From: a virus
Length of the DNA stretch: 45,392 bases
Direction: 5' to 3' (one strand)
IMG/VR virus record: IMGVR_UViG_3300021602_000011
Span: 1-45,392 of that record
Position 1 is the first letter of the stretch, and each line of letters opens with the position of its first letter. Under the pieces are notes generated by a model that made no database searches, was not told the DNA's origin, and saw only the letters and a program-made list of their open reading frames with translations. Below are positions 16,284 through 22,854 of this stretch, piece after piece. The position numbers were made by a program, and so were the translations under genes.

Positions 16284-17029
16284 AAAGGTAAATGCTGTTT
16301 AATTTTCTCATAGGTTGGATTCACGATTTCACTAGGCAACCCGATTGTGTTCTTCAACTCATCGTATTGCGTTCTTGCACTCAACAGCACAACTTCCATC
16401 TTTCCTCCCGGTGCGGGTCTAGCTTCCATCCTCCACATGTCGGTGAAAAGCCCTCCTAGTTGTTCGTTAATCCCTCCTTGAATGTATGGTCGGCGTGAGA
16501 CTAATACCTTCTGCATCACATTCTTAGAGTCAGCCCTTTCTATATCTGTCTCATGCGCGGTGACTATGGTAGTCTTACCCATATCTCGGAGACGTCCAAC
16601 GAGAAGTTTATAGAGTTCACTTTTGAAAGGCTGCCAGTGTCGTGCTTCCATTTCAGTCTTTGACTGTGCTTTGAGAACCTTTTGGATGACATACTCATTG
16701 ATAAGGGTGAGGGAGTCGACGACAACGGTCTGAATCGCAGGTTCGTTCTTTGCAAGCAGGAGTTTGTCCATGAGACGATCAAAGCACGAGTGGATGGGAA
16801 CAGGTTTCCCGTCATCGTCATAACGAATGGTGTCATAGGAGTATTGCAGGTTGAGCTTGTGGGTGAGGCGATTGAAACGCTCTGGGCCGTCGAGGTTTGA
16901 ATCACAGTCAGCTATGTAGCAATTTGGAAACTGCATAGCGAAGGTGGTCTTTCCTGAACCTGGTGCGCCGACTATTAGGATGGCTTTAGGTTCAGGAACT
17001 TTGGGGGAAGTTGCTGAGGATGTTTTCAT
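16280..17029 (-). CDS. Sak4-like RecA-fold recombination ATPase, 249 aa
   Basis: Walker A is LIVGAPGSGKTTFAM near residue 20 and Walker B IQTVVVDSLTLINEYV near 103; a histidine sensor-like IVTAHETDIE follows near 157. The ATPase core is in the AAA_24/Sak4 style with no separate RecA DNA-binding lobe. These proteins anneal or pair single strands with a cognate SSB. Neighbours on both sides (Cas4-like nuclease, helicase, possible SSB) make a recombination module. The start codon overlaps the stop of the next upstream gene by 4 bp. Confidence 0.85.
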   Translation of the reverse strand: MKTSSATSPKVPEPKAILIVGAPGSGKTTFAMQFPNCYIADCDSNLDGPERFNRLTHKLNLQYSYDTIRYDDDGKPVPIHSCFDRLMDKLLLAKNEPAIQTVVVDSLTLINEYVIQKVLKAQSKTEMEARHWQPFKSELYKLLVGRLRDMGKTTIVTAHETDIERADSKNVMQKVLVSRRPYIQGGINEQLGGLFTDMWRMEARPAPGGKMEVVLLSARTQYDELKNTIGLPSEIVNPTYEKIKQHLPL

Positions 17030-17193
17030 TTTGGGTGTTTAGTTAGGTAGAAGGGTGGATATAGTGCGATGGTTAGGATTAAAAGGTAACTCCACCAAGG
17101 GTAGTCGTTCTTGGTGAAGTATACAAAGCAACAGCATAGAGTCCAGAACCAGAGTTGGGCAAGGAGAACTATGACTAGATATCGAAAGGTCAT
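17026..17193 (-). CDS. Small membrane protein, 55 aa
   Basis: Start set at ATG 17193; the longer reading overlaps the nuclease gene heavily. Two hydrophobic helices are clear: YLVIVLLAQLWFWTLCCCFVY and YPWWSYLLILTIALYPPFYL, joined by a short polar turn (FTKNDYP). The C-terminus is basic. No family known. A bitopic hairpin early membrane protein in a recombination operon is unusual; superinfection exclusion or membrane anchoring are guesses. Confidence 0.65.
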   Translation of the reverse strand: MTFRYLVIVLLAQLWFWTLCCCFVYFTKNDYPWWSYLLILTIALYPPFYLTKHPK

Positions 17194-17194
17194 G

Positions 17195-18376
17195 TTATCC
17201 TTGTTGTTTGCTTTGACTAGGCTCGATAAGAGGTGTCCATTTGTTCTCTTGGAAGTTACCAGAGTGAAGTAGGATTCCACGTTGTTCAGATGGGAAGAGG
17301 CTACAGACATCGTAGTATGTGCACTTCCCGTATTTGGATACGCACCAACTAGTCTTCTTAGGGAAGTAGTCATTTTGGTAGTGCCAAAAGAACTCTTTGA
17401 TCAGCCCGATGGTGTTGCGATGCCATTCGTTTAGTTCCCCATCCGAGAGAAGATACTTTTCTCGTTGCAAACTCTCATCCCACCAACTTTCAGCAGTGGT
17501 AACCTTCCCAGTGCGACTAGAGGCTTTGCCTTCAGTGACATATTTAGGTGGTTCTTTGACGCGAATAGTGTTGACTTGGTATCCACGAACTTTTTGTCCA
17601 GTGAGCTGCTCAAATGACCAACAGTAGCCTTTTTGCTGTGCGGACATACGCATTTGTTCGTAAAATCCGTTACCAAGCATAGAGGTGGTCTTATGATCCA
17701 TCACAAAGAGTGAGCCGTCTAGGATGTGAGGAAGGTCGATTCGACCACAGTAGAGAACACGAATCTGCACCTTAGCAAAGCCGTCTCCTGAGTAGAAAAT
17801 CTGCTCGGCGGGAAAACCTTCCGCTAGTGCAGCTGTCGGAACTATCCCTTCCCACCAAAATAGATCAACTGTAAACGGAAGCTCCACCATCATCTTGCTT
17901 TGTCCAGTTTCTTCACAGAAGAAACATGGCTTGGATTCCTCTTCTCCAGTCTCGTTCAACTTTTGAACAGCACCTTTTCCTTTGCATTGGTGGCAAGGTT
18001 GGGGAGAGGTGTATTCAAGAACCTTGAAGTCCTCCTGCTGATATTTGTTATTATATCGACGGATGACTTCTAGTGCCCAGTTGTAGTTGCGGTAGTCTTC
18101 TACTGGACAAGGGTGAGTGGTGAAGTGGTCTTGGAGTAGCTCTGCGACATTGGACATATAAAGAGGGTCAGTTGGTCCATTGCCACAGGTTTTATACCGT
18201 AGCTCCATCGCAAGGTGGATTGCAGAGCCGAAGTTAAGACTTGGACTCTCCGAGGAACTAATCCTACGATGGAGTTTGTTGTATTCAAGTTGTCTAGGGC
18301 AGGTTGTGAGCAGCTCTAGCATCGAGTTGTCGACTAGAAGTGCACCGTCAATGAGGGGGAGGGGTGGTAGGTTCAT
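17195..18376 (-). CDS. PD-(D/E)XK nuclease, Cas4/RecB-like, with embedded zinc hairpin, 393 aa
   Basis: Motifs of the family are in order: LTTCPRQLEY near 28, FGSAIHLAMELRY near 50 (GxxxH type), GRIDLPHILDGSLFVMDHKTT near 211-230 (catalytic D...DxK), and a C-terminal Cys motif KYGKCTYYDVC near 350. These suggest an exonuclease, possibly with an FeS or Zn site, that makes ssDNA for the Sak4-like ATPase. Between residues about 127 and 160 lies a DnaJ-like zinc hairpin CHQCKGKG ... CFFCEETG; its loop is encoded by dispersed palindrome copy 4 (AVQKLNET). The A/C leader ACAAAAACAAATGAACC is shared with the gene starting at 19443. Confidence 0.85.
   Translation of the reverse strand: MNLPPLPLIDGALLVDNSMLELLTTCPRQLEYNKLHRRISSSESPSLNFGSAIHLAMELRYKTCGNGPTDPLYMSNVAELLQDHFTTHPCPVEDYRNYNWALEVIRRYNNKYQQEDFKVLEYTSPQPCHQCKGKGAVQKLNETGEEESKPCFFCEETGQSKMMVELPFTVDLFWWEGIVPTAALAEGFPAEQIFYSGDGFAKVQIRVLYCGRIDLPHILDGSLFVMDHKTTSMLGNGFYEQMRMSAQQKGYCWSFEQLTGQKVRGYQVNTIRVKEPPKYVTEGKASSRTGKVTTAESWWDESLQREKYLLSDGELNEWHRNTIGLIKEFFWHYQNDYFPKKTSWCVSKYGKCTYYDVCSLFPSEQRGILLHSGNFQENKWTPLIEPSQSKQQG
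17949..17973 (-). repeat. Dispersed palindrome copy 4 (intragenic)
   Basis: On the minus strand: arms GTGCT / GAGAC around core GTTCAAAAGTTGAAC. It is in frame inside the nuclease gene, exactly between the two CxxC pairs of the zinc hairpin. One arm base departs from consensus. Confidence 0.88.
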
Positions 18377-18557
18377 TTGTTTTTGTTATGTAGTTGAGGA
18401 TTTGTTTTCGTTGAAAAGGGTCTTCGTTGTAGAAGGATGTGATAAAGTGTATGCAGCAGGTTGAGCAGAGAATTAGCTCATAGTTTACAGTGTGAATTGA
18501 GAAGTAGTGTAGACACAACTGCTTACACCTTGTGCATATCTTAGGGTCAGAGTTCAT
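18348..18557 (-). CDS. Small cysteine-rich (zinc-binding) protein, 69 aa
   Basis: Start set at ATG 18557, with a GTG at 18569 as an alternative. Two metal-binding pairs, CTRC and CSTC, lie near residues 8 and 32 with more Cys/His between them (CLHYFSIH). It overlaps the start of the nuclease gene by 29 bp and the end of the preceding gene by a few bases if the GTG is used. No named family; probably a zinc ribbon. Confidence 0.6.
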   Translation of the reverse strand: MNSDPKICTRCKQLCLHYFSIHTVNYELILCSTCCIHFITSFYNEDPFQRKQILNYITKTNEPTTPPPH

Positions 18558-18561
18558 TGGG

Positions 18562-18822
18562 TCACTCACGTAGATCAGTCACTCCAATAATACGATCCAA
18601 GATTGTCGAGACATCAAGGAACTTCTGATCAGCCACTGCTGCTGAGGAAAATTCCACAAACTGACCTGATGCAGTTCCACTAGAATTGTGAAAGAACATC
18701 AACCCTTCTTTGAAGGTTGTCTTGGTCATGGTGCGAGCTACCTTGATGACGTAGTTTAGATTGATAAGAGTATTAGCGTCTAGTCGAATCCAGACTCCGC
18801 TAGGAGAGTTAGTTTTATCCAT
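18562..18822 (-). CDS. Hypothetical protein, 86 aa
   Basis: A small soluble protein with alternating beta strands (VWIRLDANTLINLNYVIKVAR, GLMFFHNSSG, GQFVEFSS) and a final helix (FLDVSTILDRII). The pattern resembles small phage proteins that read like a beta-barrel single-domain fold, but no family is assigned. It is 8 bp from the neighbour upstream and probably co-transcribed. Confidence 0.65.
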   Translation of the reverse strand: MDKTNSPSGVWIRLDANTLINLNYVIKVARTMTKTTFKEGLMFFHNSSGTASGQFVEFSSAAVADQKFLDVSTILDRIIGVTDLRE

Positions 18823-18830
18823 AGGTTTTA

Positions 18831-19121
18831 TTAAAATTGATCAAATGTTGCACTCTTACTTTCCTCTGGTTGTCCTTCGACTGACTCCCTTACTGCCGCC
18901 TGAAAGGTCTGACTGCTTTGGCGAAGTTGTCGGAGTTGCTGAACTTGTTGTCGGAGTTGCTCCTCGGACATCTCGTTCGCTGGGGTGGCTAAGAGACCGC
19001 GTAGGGGTGCTTCGAGTGAGGTCTGCCATGTCTCCTGATGTGCTACTTCCACTGATGGGAGTTGCTGGGGTTGCTGCTGGGGTTGCTGTTGCTGCTCCGT
19101 TTGAGTTTGGTTTTGTTGCAT
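18831..19121 (-). CDS. Gln-rich helical protein overprinted on the gene before it, 96 aa
   Basis: Start set at ATG 19121 (MQQNQTQTEQQQQ), preceded by GGAG about 8 bases upstream. After a poly-Gln stretch comes a helical C-terminal part (MSEEQLRQQVQQLRQLRQSS, QTFQAAVRES) that looks like a genuine conserved phage segment. It lies in a different frame inside the gene at 18856-19443, overlapping it by 266 bp. Function unknown; the helical part might mediate oligomerisation. Confidence 0.6.
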   Translation of the reverse strand: MQQNQTQTEQQQQPQQQPQQLPSVEVAHQETWQTSLEAPLRGLLATPANEMSEEQLRQQVQQLRQLRQSSQTFQAAVRESVEGQPEESKSATFDQF

Positions 19122-19443
19122 ATTGTTTCTCCAATGTTCCATTTAGTTCACTTGGCATTGCAATCACACAATGCGCGATGAAGTGTTCGTAGTCTTTCTT
19201 TTTGGTTATGTCCGTAATCCCTCGACGCTTGCATTCAAGAACGAGTTTGTGAAAGAGGGTGTTGACTGAGATGACGACAGTTCCTTTGGTGGGACGAAGA
19301 AGTTTGATGAACTCGTATTCAGTCTGGTCGACATCGACATTAAATCGAGTGGGTTCAGAGTTAGATTTATGGCAACCTTCGTATGGGTTCGAGAAGGTTG
19401 GTTCGGTGGAAGAGGGAGCAGTTGGACTAGGAGTTGGGTTCAT
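18856..19443 (-). CDS. Hypothetical early protein with overprinted 3' half, 195 aa
   Basis: Residues about 30-110 look well ordered: RFNVDVDQTEYEFIKLLRPT, KGTVVISVNTLFHKLVLECK, RRGITDITKKKDYEHFIAHC. After about residue 120 the sequence becomes a Thr/Pro/Ser-rich string, typical of a reading frame constrained by another gene; that other gene starts at 19121. A +1 shift near the overlap would join the two into one protein, but no slippery heptamer stands out. The leader is A/C-rich and repeated before the nuclease gene. Confidence 0.6.
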   Translation of the reverse strand: MNPTPSPTAPSSTEPTFSNPYEGCHKSNSEPTRFNVDVDQTEYEFIKLLRPTKGTVVISVNTLFHKLVLECKRRGITDITKKKDYEHFIAHCVIAMPSELNGTLEKQYATKPNSNGAATATPAATPATPISGSSTSGDMADLTRSTPTRSLSHPSERDVRGATPTTSSATPTTSPKQSDLSGGSKGVSRRTTRGK

Positions 19444-19606
19444 TTGTTTTTGTAGTTTTTGTTATAGTTGGATGTTGGTCCAACCAAGTGTTAATATCGC
19501 CGAGAAGGACAGCTTCACGAAAGCAGTAATCAGGATGAACGTCTTCAACAATTTCGGTGAGCATTACTCGTGCTCGAAGAAGCATATCAACAAGGTCTTT
19601 GTTCAT
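19427..19606 (-). CDS. Small hypothetical protein, 59 aa
   Basis: A short gene found by reading the gap: MNKDLVDMLLRARVMLTEIV is an amphipathic helix, followed by EDVHPDYCFREAVLLGDI and NTWLDQHPTI. It ends at TAG 19427, overlapping the next gene's start by 17 bp. Dense packing and the helical N-terminus support it. No family known. Confidence 0.5.
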   Translation of the reverse strand: MNKDLVDMLLRARVMLTEIVEDVHPDYCFREAVLLGDINTWLDQHPTITKTTKTNEPNS

Positions 19607-19622
19607 GGTTGTTTTCTTTCTT

Positions 19623-19736
19623 TTACGTGCGGCAGTGAGTTGTAGGCGAAGTCGGCAGAGACAACATAGCGTCTGTTAACAAAAGACCCGCAATCACTTG
19701 TTCGAGTTGGGTGTCGGTGTAGTTAGTTACTTGCAT
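19623..19736 (-). CDS. Very small hypothetical protein, 37 aa
   Basis: Reads MQVTNYTDTQLEQVIAGLLL then TDAMLSLPTSPTTHCRT. GGAG lies about 9 bases before the ATG, and the start overlaps the end of the upstream gene by 14 bp, a normal arrangement for coupled phage genes. The helix DTQLEQVIAGLLL is plausible. Kept with modest confidence because of its length. Confidence 0.4.
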   Translation of the reverse strand: MQVTNYTDTQLEQVIAGLLLTDAMLSLPTSPTTHCRT

Positions 19737-20061
19737 AGTAAAAAGCTCCATCTGGATAATCGTAATAGTCAGAGAGAAACACAAAATCATCTTGGAAAAT
19801 ACCGTTAACTGCTGTGAAAGCTAGTTTCTTTTGTAAGTCAACGACAATACAGCGACCATAGAACACATCCCAACCACACCAATAACGACTATCAATAATG
19901 AATGCTTGCATTACCCACCACTCTTTAGTTGTGTTGTCTTCGTATGTCAGTTTTTCGCGTTCCTTTGCTGTAATTAAACGCGCTTTGAAGTCTTTGTCTG
20001 AGCACTTAATTAGTATATTAAGTGCATCACGCGATTGTTCAGCTGTTGGTTGTTGTTTCAT
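19723..20061 (-). CDS. Hypothetical protein, 112 aa
   Basis: Start set at ATG 20061 (MKQQPTAEQSRDALNIL); an extension by 11 residues is possible. The N-terminal helix is followed by an aromatic beta-rich part (EWWVMQAFIIDSRYWCGWDV, FYGRCIVVDLQKKLAFTAV, DDFVFLSDYYDYPDGAFYY). No known family. The upstream 120 bp hold no gene and could carry its promoter. Confidence 0.65.
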   Translation of the reverse strand: MKQQPTAEQSRDALNILIKCSDKDFKARLITAKEREKLTYEDNTTKEWWVMQAFIIDSRYWCGWDVFYGRCIVVDLQKKLAFTAVNGIFQDDFVFLSDYYDYPDGAFYYASN

Positions 20062-20184
20062 ATTGTTTGTAATCGAAAGGGTTGGTCTCGCCAAGATTCG
20101 ATACTTGGATGGTGGTTGTGTCTCACACCTTATAATGCTACTGCATTCATTAGCGTCTTATCTTCCGCCACGAGACTGTGAATT

Positions 20185-20391
20185 CTAAACCACTCCGGCT
20201 TCTCTACATCTTGGACAGGTGGATAGTTGCGATTTCTGTGTTTTGTCCTCAATATCTCCAAGACCACCACATCGAGGACAGGTTAATTCATCAAGGTTTT
20301 CGTCACAATCACAGCTTCCTTGTGAACGTTCAATATCAGCAAGAGAAACTCCCGGGGGAAGCTCCCAACCAAAAGGGTGGCGTGTACTCAT
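20185..20391 (-). CDS. Small zinc-ribbon protein, 68 aa
   Basis: Start set at ATG 20391 (MSTRHPFGWELPPGVSLADI). The opening HPFGWELPPGV is a recurrent theme in small phage proteins. It is followed by CDCDEN, then two CPRC knuckles separated by about 20 residues, with DnaJ-like CPRCGGLG. Likely zinc-binding; partner unknown. It is 1 bp from the upstream gene. Confidence 0.65.
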   Translation of the reverse strand: MSTRHPFGWELPPGVSLADIERSQGSCDCDENLDELTCPRCGGLGDIEDKTQKSQLSTCPRCREAGVV

Positions 20392-20392
20392 A

Positions 20393-20614
20393 TTAAAACC
20401 TTTCAAAAACCTTCATAGTCTGCTTAAGACTCTTTTTACGACTAATACGTCGTTTGATACTCACAGCAGCGCGAACGAAGGAGTTGGTTGTGAGTCGTCC
20501 TTCTTTTTGGTATTGTGCAATGCGACGATTCGTGAGTGGACCGTAGAATTGATTGGTCCAAACAGAGGATTGGGTGACGTAATTTGCACGAGGTTTCATT
20601 GAGATCGTGGGCAT
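20393..20614 (-). CDS. Hypothetical basic protein, 73 aa
   Basis: A very basic protein (RANYVTQSSVWTNQFYGPLT, NRRIAQYQKEGRLTTNSFVR, SIKRRISRKKSLKQTM), likely to bind nucleic acid. The ATG overlaps the TAA of the gene before it (TAATG), which sets the start, although an in-frame ATG lies five codons later. No family known. Confidence 0.6.
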   Translation of the reverse strand: MPTISMKPRANYVTQSSVWTNQFYGPLTNRRIAQYQKEGRLTTNSFVRAAVSIKRRISRKKSLKQTMKVFERF

Positions 20615-21177
20615 TAAAAGGTCTCCTTGTCTTTGACGATTAAGTCACTGGTGACTGGGTCAATTGGAATGGTGAGAGAGTTGCCTGAGAGTTCAAGAGT
20701 CGTCGGCGGTTGAACCTCGACACTAGATGATTCAGCCGTCGAATCTGGTACTAGCACTTCTTCTTTTGGACAAACAATCCTCTTCCTTTTTTCTACTCTA
20801 GCAGGGACTAGAACTTCTTCTTCGACAATCCGGCAACTTGGTGGAGGTGGGACTTGTGCTGCAATGATTTTGAAGCCAGTTCTAAAGTTTTCTGGAATTG
20901 CAATCTCTTGTTCGTATCGAATTTTGTCAGGATAAAAGTCTTCAACCTTTTTATCCCATTTTCCACCAAAGATTTGAATGAAGACCATAAGTTTATCTCG
21001 GTCAAGATTACGTGCGATAATTTGGTCTATGTCGACCTCGACATCAATCTCAGCTTCATGTAAAGCGTTTAATTCAGCTTCAAACTTCGCACAAAGCCAA
21101 CCTATGCGAAATCCGTCACGTTCTAGGTAAGAAACGTCGCAATTTCTGTCTTTTGGATAGTATTCAGATGCTTTCAT
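20614..21177 (-). CDS. Hypothetical acidic protein, 187 aa
   Basis: The N-terminal 110 residues look folded (DGFRIGWLCAKFEAELNALH, DVDIDQIIARNLDRDKLMVF, IQIFGGKWDKKVEDFYPD). The rest is extended and contains two EEVLVP repeats (near 120 and 140) around a basic patch KRKRIVCPK. The start follows dispersed palindrome copy 5 by a few bases. No family recognised. Confidence 0.65.
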   Translation of the reverse strand: MKASEYYPKDRNCDVSYLERDGFRIGWLCAKFEAELNALHEAEIDVEVDIDQIIARNLDRDKLMVFIQIFGGKWDKKVEDFYPDKIRYEQEIAIPENFRTGFKIIAAQVPPPPSCRIVEEEVLVPARVEKRKRIVCPKEEVLVPDSTAESSSVEVQPPTTLELSGNSLTIPIDPVTSDLIVKDKETF

Positions 21178-21185
21178 ATTCTTAG

Positions 21186-21210
21186 GTTCTGTTCAATCTT
21201 TGAACAAGAC
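21186..21210. repeat. Dispersed palindrome copy 5
   Basis: Plus-strand arms GTTCT / AAGAC around core GTTCAATCTTTGAAC (21191-21205), the same core as copy 1. It lies 4 bp past the stop of the gene ending at 21215 and 8 bp before the start of the gene at 21177. Confidence 0.9.
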
Positions 21211-21214
21211 TAAT

Positions 21215-21409
21215 TTATCCGAAGATAACTTTGGACATTGCAACTTCTCCCCACATCGAAGAGTTGGATTCAGCTTGTCGAGATGCACAGGCTTGTTTAT
21301 TAGTCTGCCAACGAATCCACCTACCGTTGATGGCGTCTTTGACGACAAGATGTGTGTGGGTCGATGAGAGACGTGTGATATTTTCGCATGTTCCAACTTG
21401 ATTTTTCAT
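21215..21409 (-). CDS. Hypothetical protein, 64 aa
   Basis: Start set at ATG 21409 (MKNQVGTCENITRLSS), which follows an A/C-only leader; a longer reading through that leader (lysine, glutamine and asparagine only) is unlikely. The middle THTHLVVKDAINGRWIRWQT is beta-like and might be a small DNA-binding or nuclease-inhibitor fold, but I cannot assign it. It is preceded by a strong hairpin ending the gene before it. Confidence 0.55.
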   Translation of the reverse strand: MKNQVGTCENITRLSSTHTHLVVKDAINGRWIRWQTNKQACASRQAESNSSMWGEVAMSKVIFG

Positions 21410-21458
21410 TGTTTTGTTTTTGTTTTGTTTAGTTTGTTTTTGTTTAGTCAACCGAAAG

Positions 21459-21487
21459 GGTGGGAGAGGACACTTTCCTCTCCCACC
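21459..21487 (-). terminator. Strong hairpin terminator after the gene at 21507-22193
   Basis: A perfect 12-bp GC-rich stem (GGTGGGAGAGGA with TCCTCTCCCACC) and a 5-nt loop, 19 bp past the stop codon. On the minus strand it is followed by CTTTCGGTT, a weak U-tract. It is the strongest hairpin in the window. Confidence 0.75.
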
Positions 21488-21506
21488 GTGTTCGACCGAC
21501 TACTTC

Positions 21507-22193
21507 TTACCCAACCTTACTGAACGCATCCTGCGCAGCTTCGAACTCCTTGCAGAGCCAACCCAAGACTTCGACGTTCTTCTCGTCTGTCACAGGAACA
21601 CCCGCAACTGGAACGAACTGCTTCCCACTGAGGTCCTTGGCGAGTGCCTTCTGGAGTTTATCCAGATTGCGCTTCCCAGTGAGGAACGCAGCCGCAATGT
21701 CCTTGTACTTCTGCGCGAGCTTACGAGGACCAGCAGGTTTCTTCTCCGTGGCACTGGCGTCAAAGACCAACGCAGCAGCAACAGCGTCAGCTTGTGCTTG
21801 GAAGTCCTCGACCTTCTTGTTGGCCGCAGCGAGGATCCGTTTGAAGTACTTCGCTTCCGAGTCTTCTGGGTCGTAGATCGTGACAGGACTGCCATCACGA
21901 ATCACTGGTTTGCCATCCTTCAGAACTGGCAACTCCTTACGGGCGATCCCGGTGATGTCATCAACACCCTTGAGAGCGGTGACGATAACCTTCCCATTCG
22001 CGTCCTTCTCTTCGAGTCGTCCGTGCAGGAAGATGTCACGGAATTCTGCGAGACTTCCACGATAGACGATGTTGTTGATGGCTTCAGCGAGACACGCACC
22101 AACCTTCTTTGCGTTCTTGTCGAATTCATCGACGGTTTCAGGAACGCTCAGGTTGACGGTCAGTCCGAGTGAACTGTATTCAACTTTTTTCAT
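21507..22193 (-). CDS. Probably abundant early protein of unknown function, 228 aa
   Basis: Start set at ATG 22193 (MKKVEYSSLGLTVNLSVPET), after an A/C-rich leader. The protein is soluble, Ala/Lys-rich and helical: EFDKNAKKVGACLAEAINNI, EFRDIFLHGRLEEKD, KVEDFQAQADAVAAALVFDA, LAQKYKDIAAAFLTGKRNLD. Codon use is strongly skewed to C-ending codons, as in the possible SSB gene, and the gene has its own leader palindromes and a 12-bp stem terminator, all signs of high expression. It could be a host-takeover or nucleoid-type protein, but no family is recognised. Confidence 0.75.
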   Translation of the reverse strand: MKKVEYSSLGLTVNLSVPETVDEFDKNAKKVGACLAEAINNIVYRGSLAEFRDIFLHGRLEEKDANGKVIVTALKGVDDITGIARKELPVLKDGKPVIRDGSPVTIYDPEDSEAKYFKRILAAANKKVEDFQAQADAVAAALVFDASATEKKPAGPRKLAQKYKDIAAAFLTGKRNLDKLQKALAKDLSGKQFVPVAGVPVTDEKNVEVLGWLCKEFEAAQDAFSKVG

Positions 22194-22220
22194 TAGCTTT
22201 GGTTTTCTTTGTTTAGTTTT

Positions 22221-22246
22221 GAATGATAGTTGTTCAGGAATCATTC
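22221..22246. promoter_or_regulatory. Inverted repeat upstream of the gene starting at 22193
   Basis: GAATGAT (22221-22227) and ATCATTC (22240-22246), a 7-bp inverted repeat spaced by 12, about 28 bp upstream of the start codon. The size and spacing would fit a dimeric operator or a leader hairpin. Confidence 0.4.
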
Positions 22247-22293
22247 ACTCCTGTTTAGGTGGAATGTGCTACCAGCCGCCTAGTCTGGTTTCT

Positions 22294-22307
22294 CTCCGAC
22301 GTCGGAG
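22294..22307. promoter_or_regulatory. Perfect 14-bp palindrome
   Basis: CTCCGACGTCGGAG with no spacer, 100 bp upstream of the gene at 22193, in the 150-bp gap before it. A hairpin would have no proper loop, so a protein-binding site is more likely than a terminator. Confidence 0.45.
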
Positions 22308-22343
22308 GAAATTGTTTTAGGAAAGTAAAGGAAAGGAAAGGAG

Positions 22344-22664
22344 TCATACAACGAAGTTGTCGAAAATCTTCTGGGTTTTAGAACTGGAGCGACTTGATGT
22401 CTGGACGCTATCGGCGGAAATGTCGAACTCAGTCTCCTTGTCAGGAAGAAAGAAGTCTAGGTGTCCGAAGAATATGCTCATACCGCCACGATGGATGATA
22501 CAGATGATACCATCAGTTGCGAGTAGGAGTCCACGAGAAGATGGGATACCTTGGATTTCTCCTTGGAGAGGTTCAGTTAAACGCCAACCTGAAGCGAGAC
22601 GGCTTTGTGGAATGCGTAGAGACTCGCAGAGTTGGGAGACGGAAGAGTAGGGTTGAAGTGGCAT
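22344..22664 (-). CDS. Hypothetical protein, 106 aa
   Basis: Begins MPLQPYSSVSQLCESLRIPQ, which may be a short DNA-binding helix pair. The middle is beta-rich (GLLLATDGIICIIHRGGMSI, FFGHLDFFLPDKE), and the tail is a Ser-rich linker. No family is recognised. It is an isolated unit between two regulatory gaps. Confidence 0.6.
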   Translation of the reverse strand: MPLQPYSSVSQLCESLRIPQSRLASGWRLTEPLQGEIQGIPSSRGLLLATDGIICIIHRGGMSIFFGHLDFFLPDKETEFDISADSVQTSSRSSSKTQKIFDNFVV

Positions 22665-22667
22665 ATT

Positions 22668-22772
22668 CTAGTTCTCCTTGCAGTCTTTGATATACAGGAA
22701 AGTCATAGCACACGCAATGTCAACTGCAAGCCACATCAGACAACGGACAAATGTGAGTTTAAGTAAGAGCAT
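22668..22772 (-). CDS. Possible tiny membrane peptide, 34 aa
   Basis: Reads MLLLKLTFVRCLMWLAVDIA then CAMTFLYIKDCKEN. A single hydrophobic segment with a polar tail would fit a small membrane protein. No ribosome-binding site is seen, and the start is unsure because the more natural ATG at 22830 is in a different frame. Confidence 0.3.
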   Translation of the reverse strand: MLLLKLTFVRCLMWLAVDIACAMTFLYIKDCKEN

Positions 22773-22854
22773 TGCGATTTGAAAGATAGTGAAGGAGAGA
22801 AAGACGAGTGAATAGGAGAGAGGTTTCATTTGGTTTATTTTTAGTGTTTTTTTT

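Noticed and set aside
18831-19443. Programmed +1 frameshift joining the two overlapping genes
   Set aside because: No slippery site with a stop context was found at the junction, and the inner gene has its own GGAG and start; overprinting explains it more simply.
21414-22172. Plus-strand open frame (252 codons) opposite the abundant early gene
   Set aside because: It runs through the 12-bp terminator stem and an A/T-only stretch, and mirrors the C-biased codons of the minus-strand gene.
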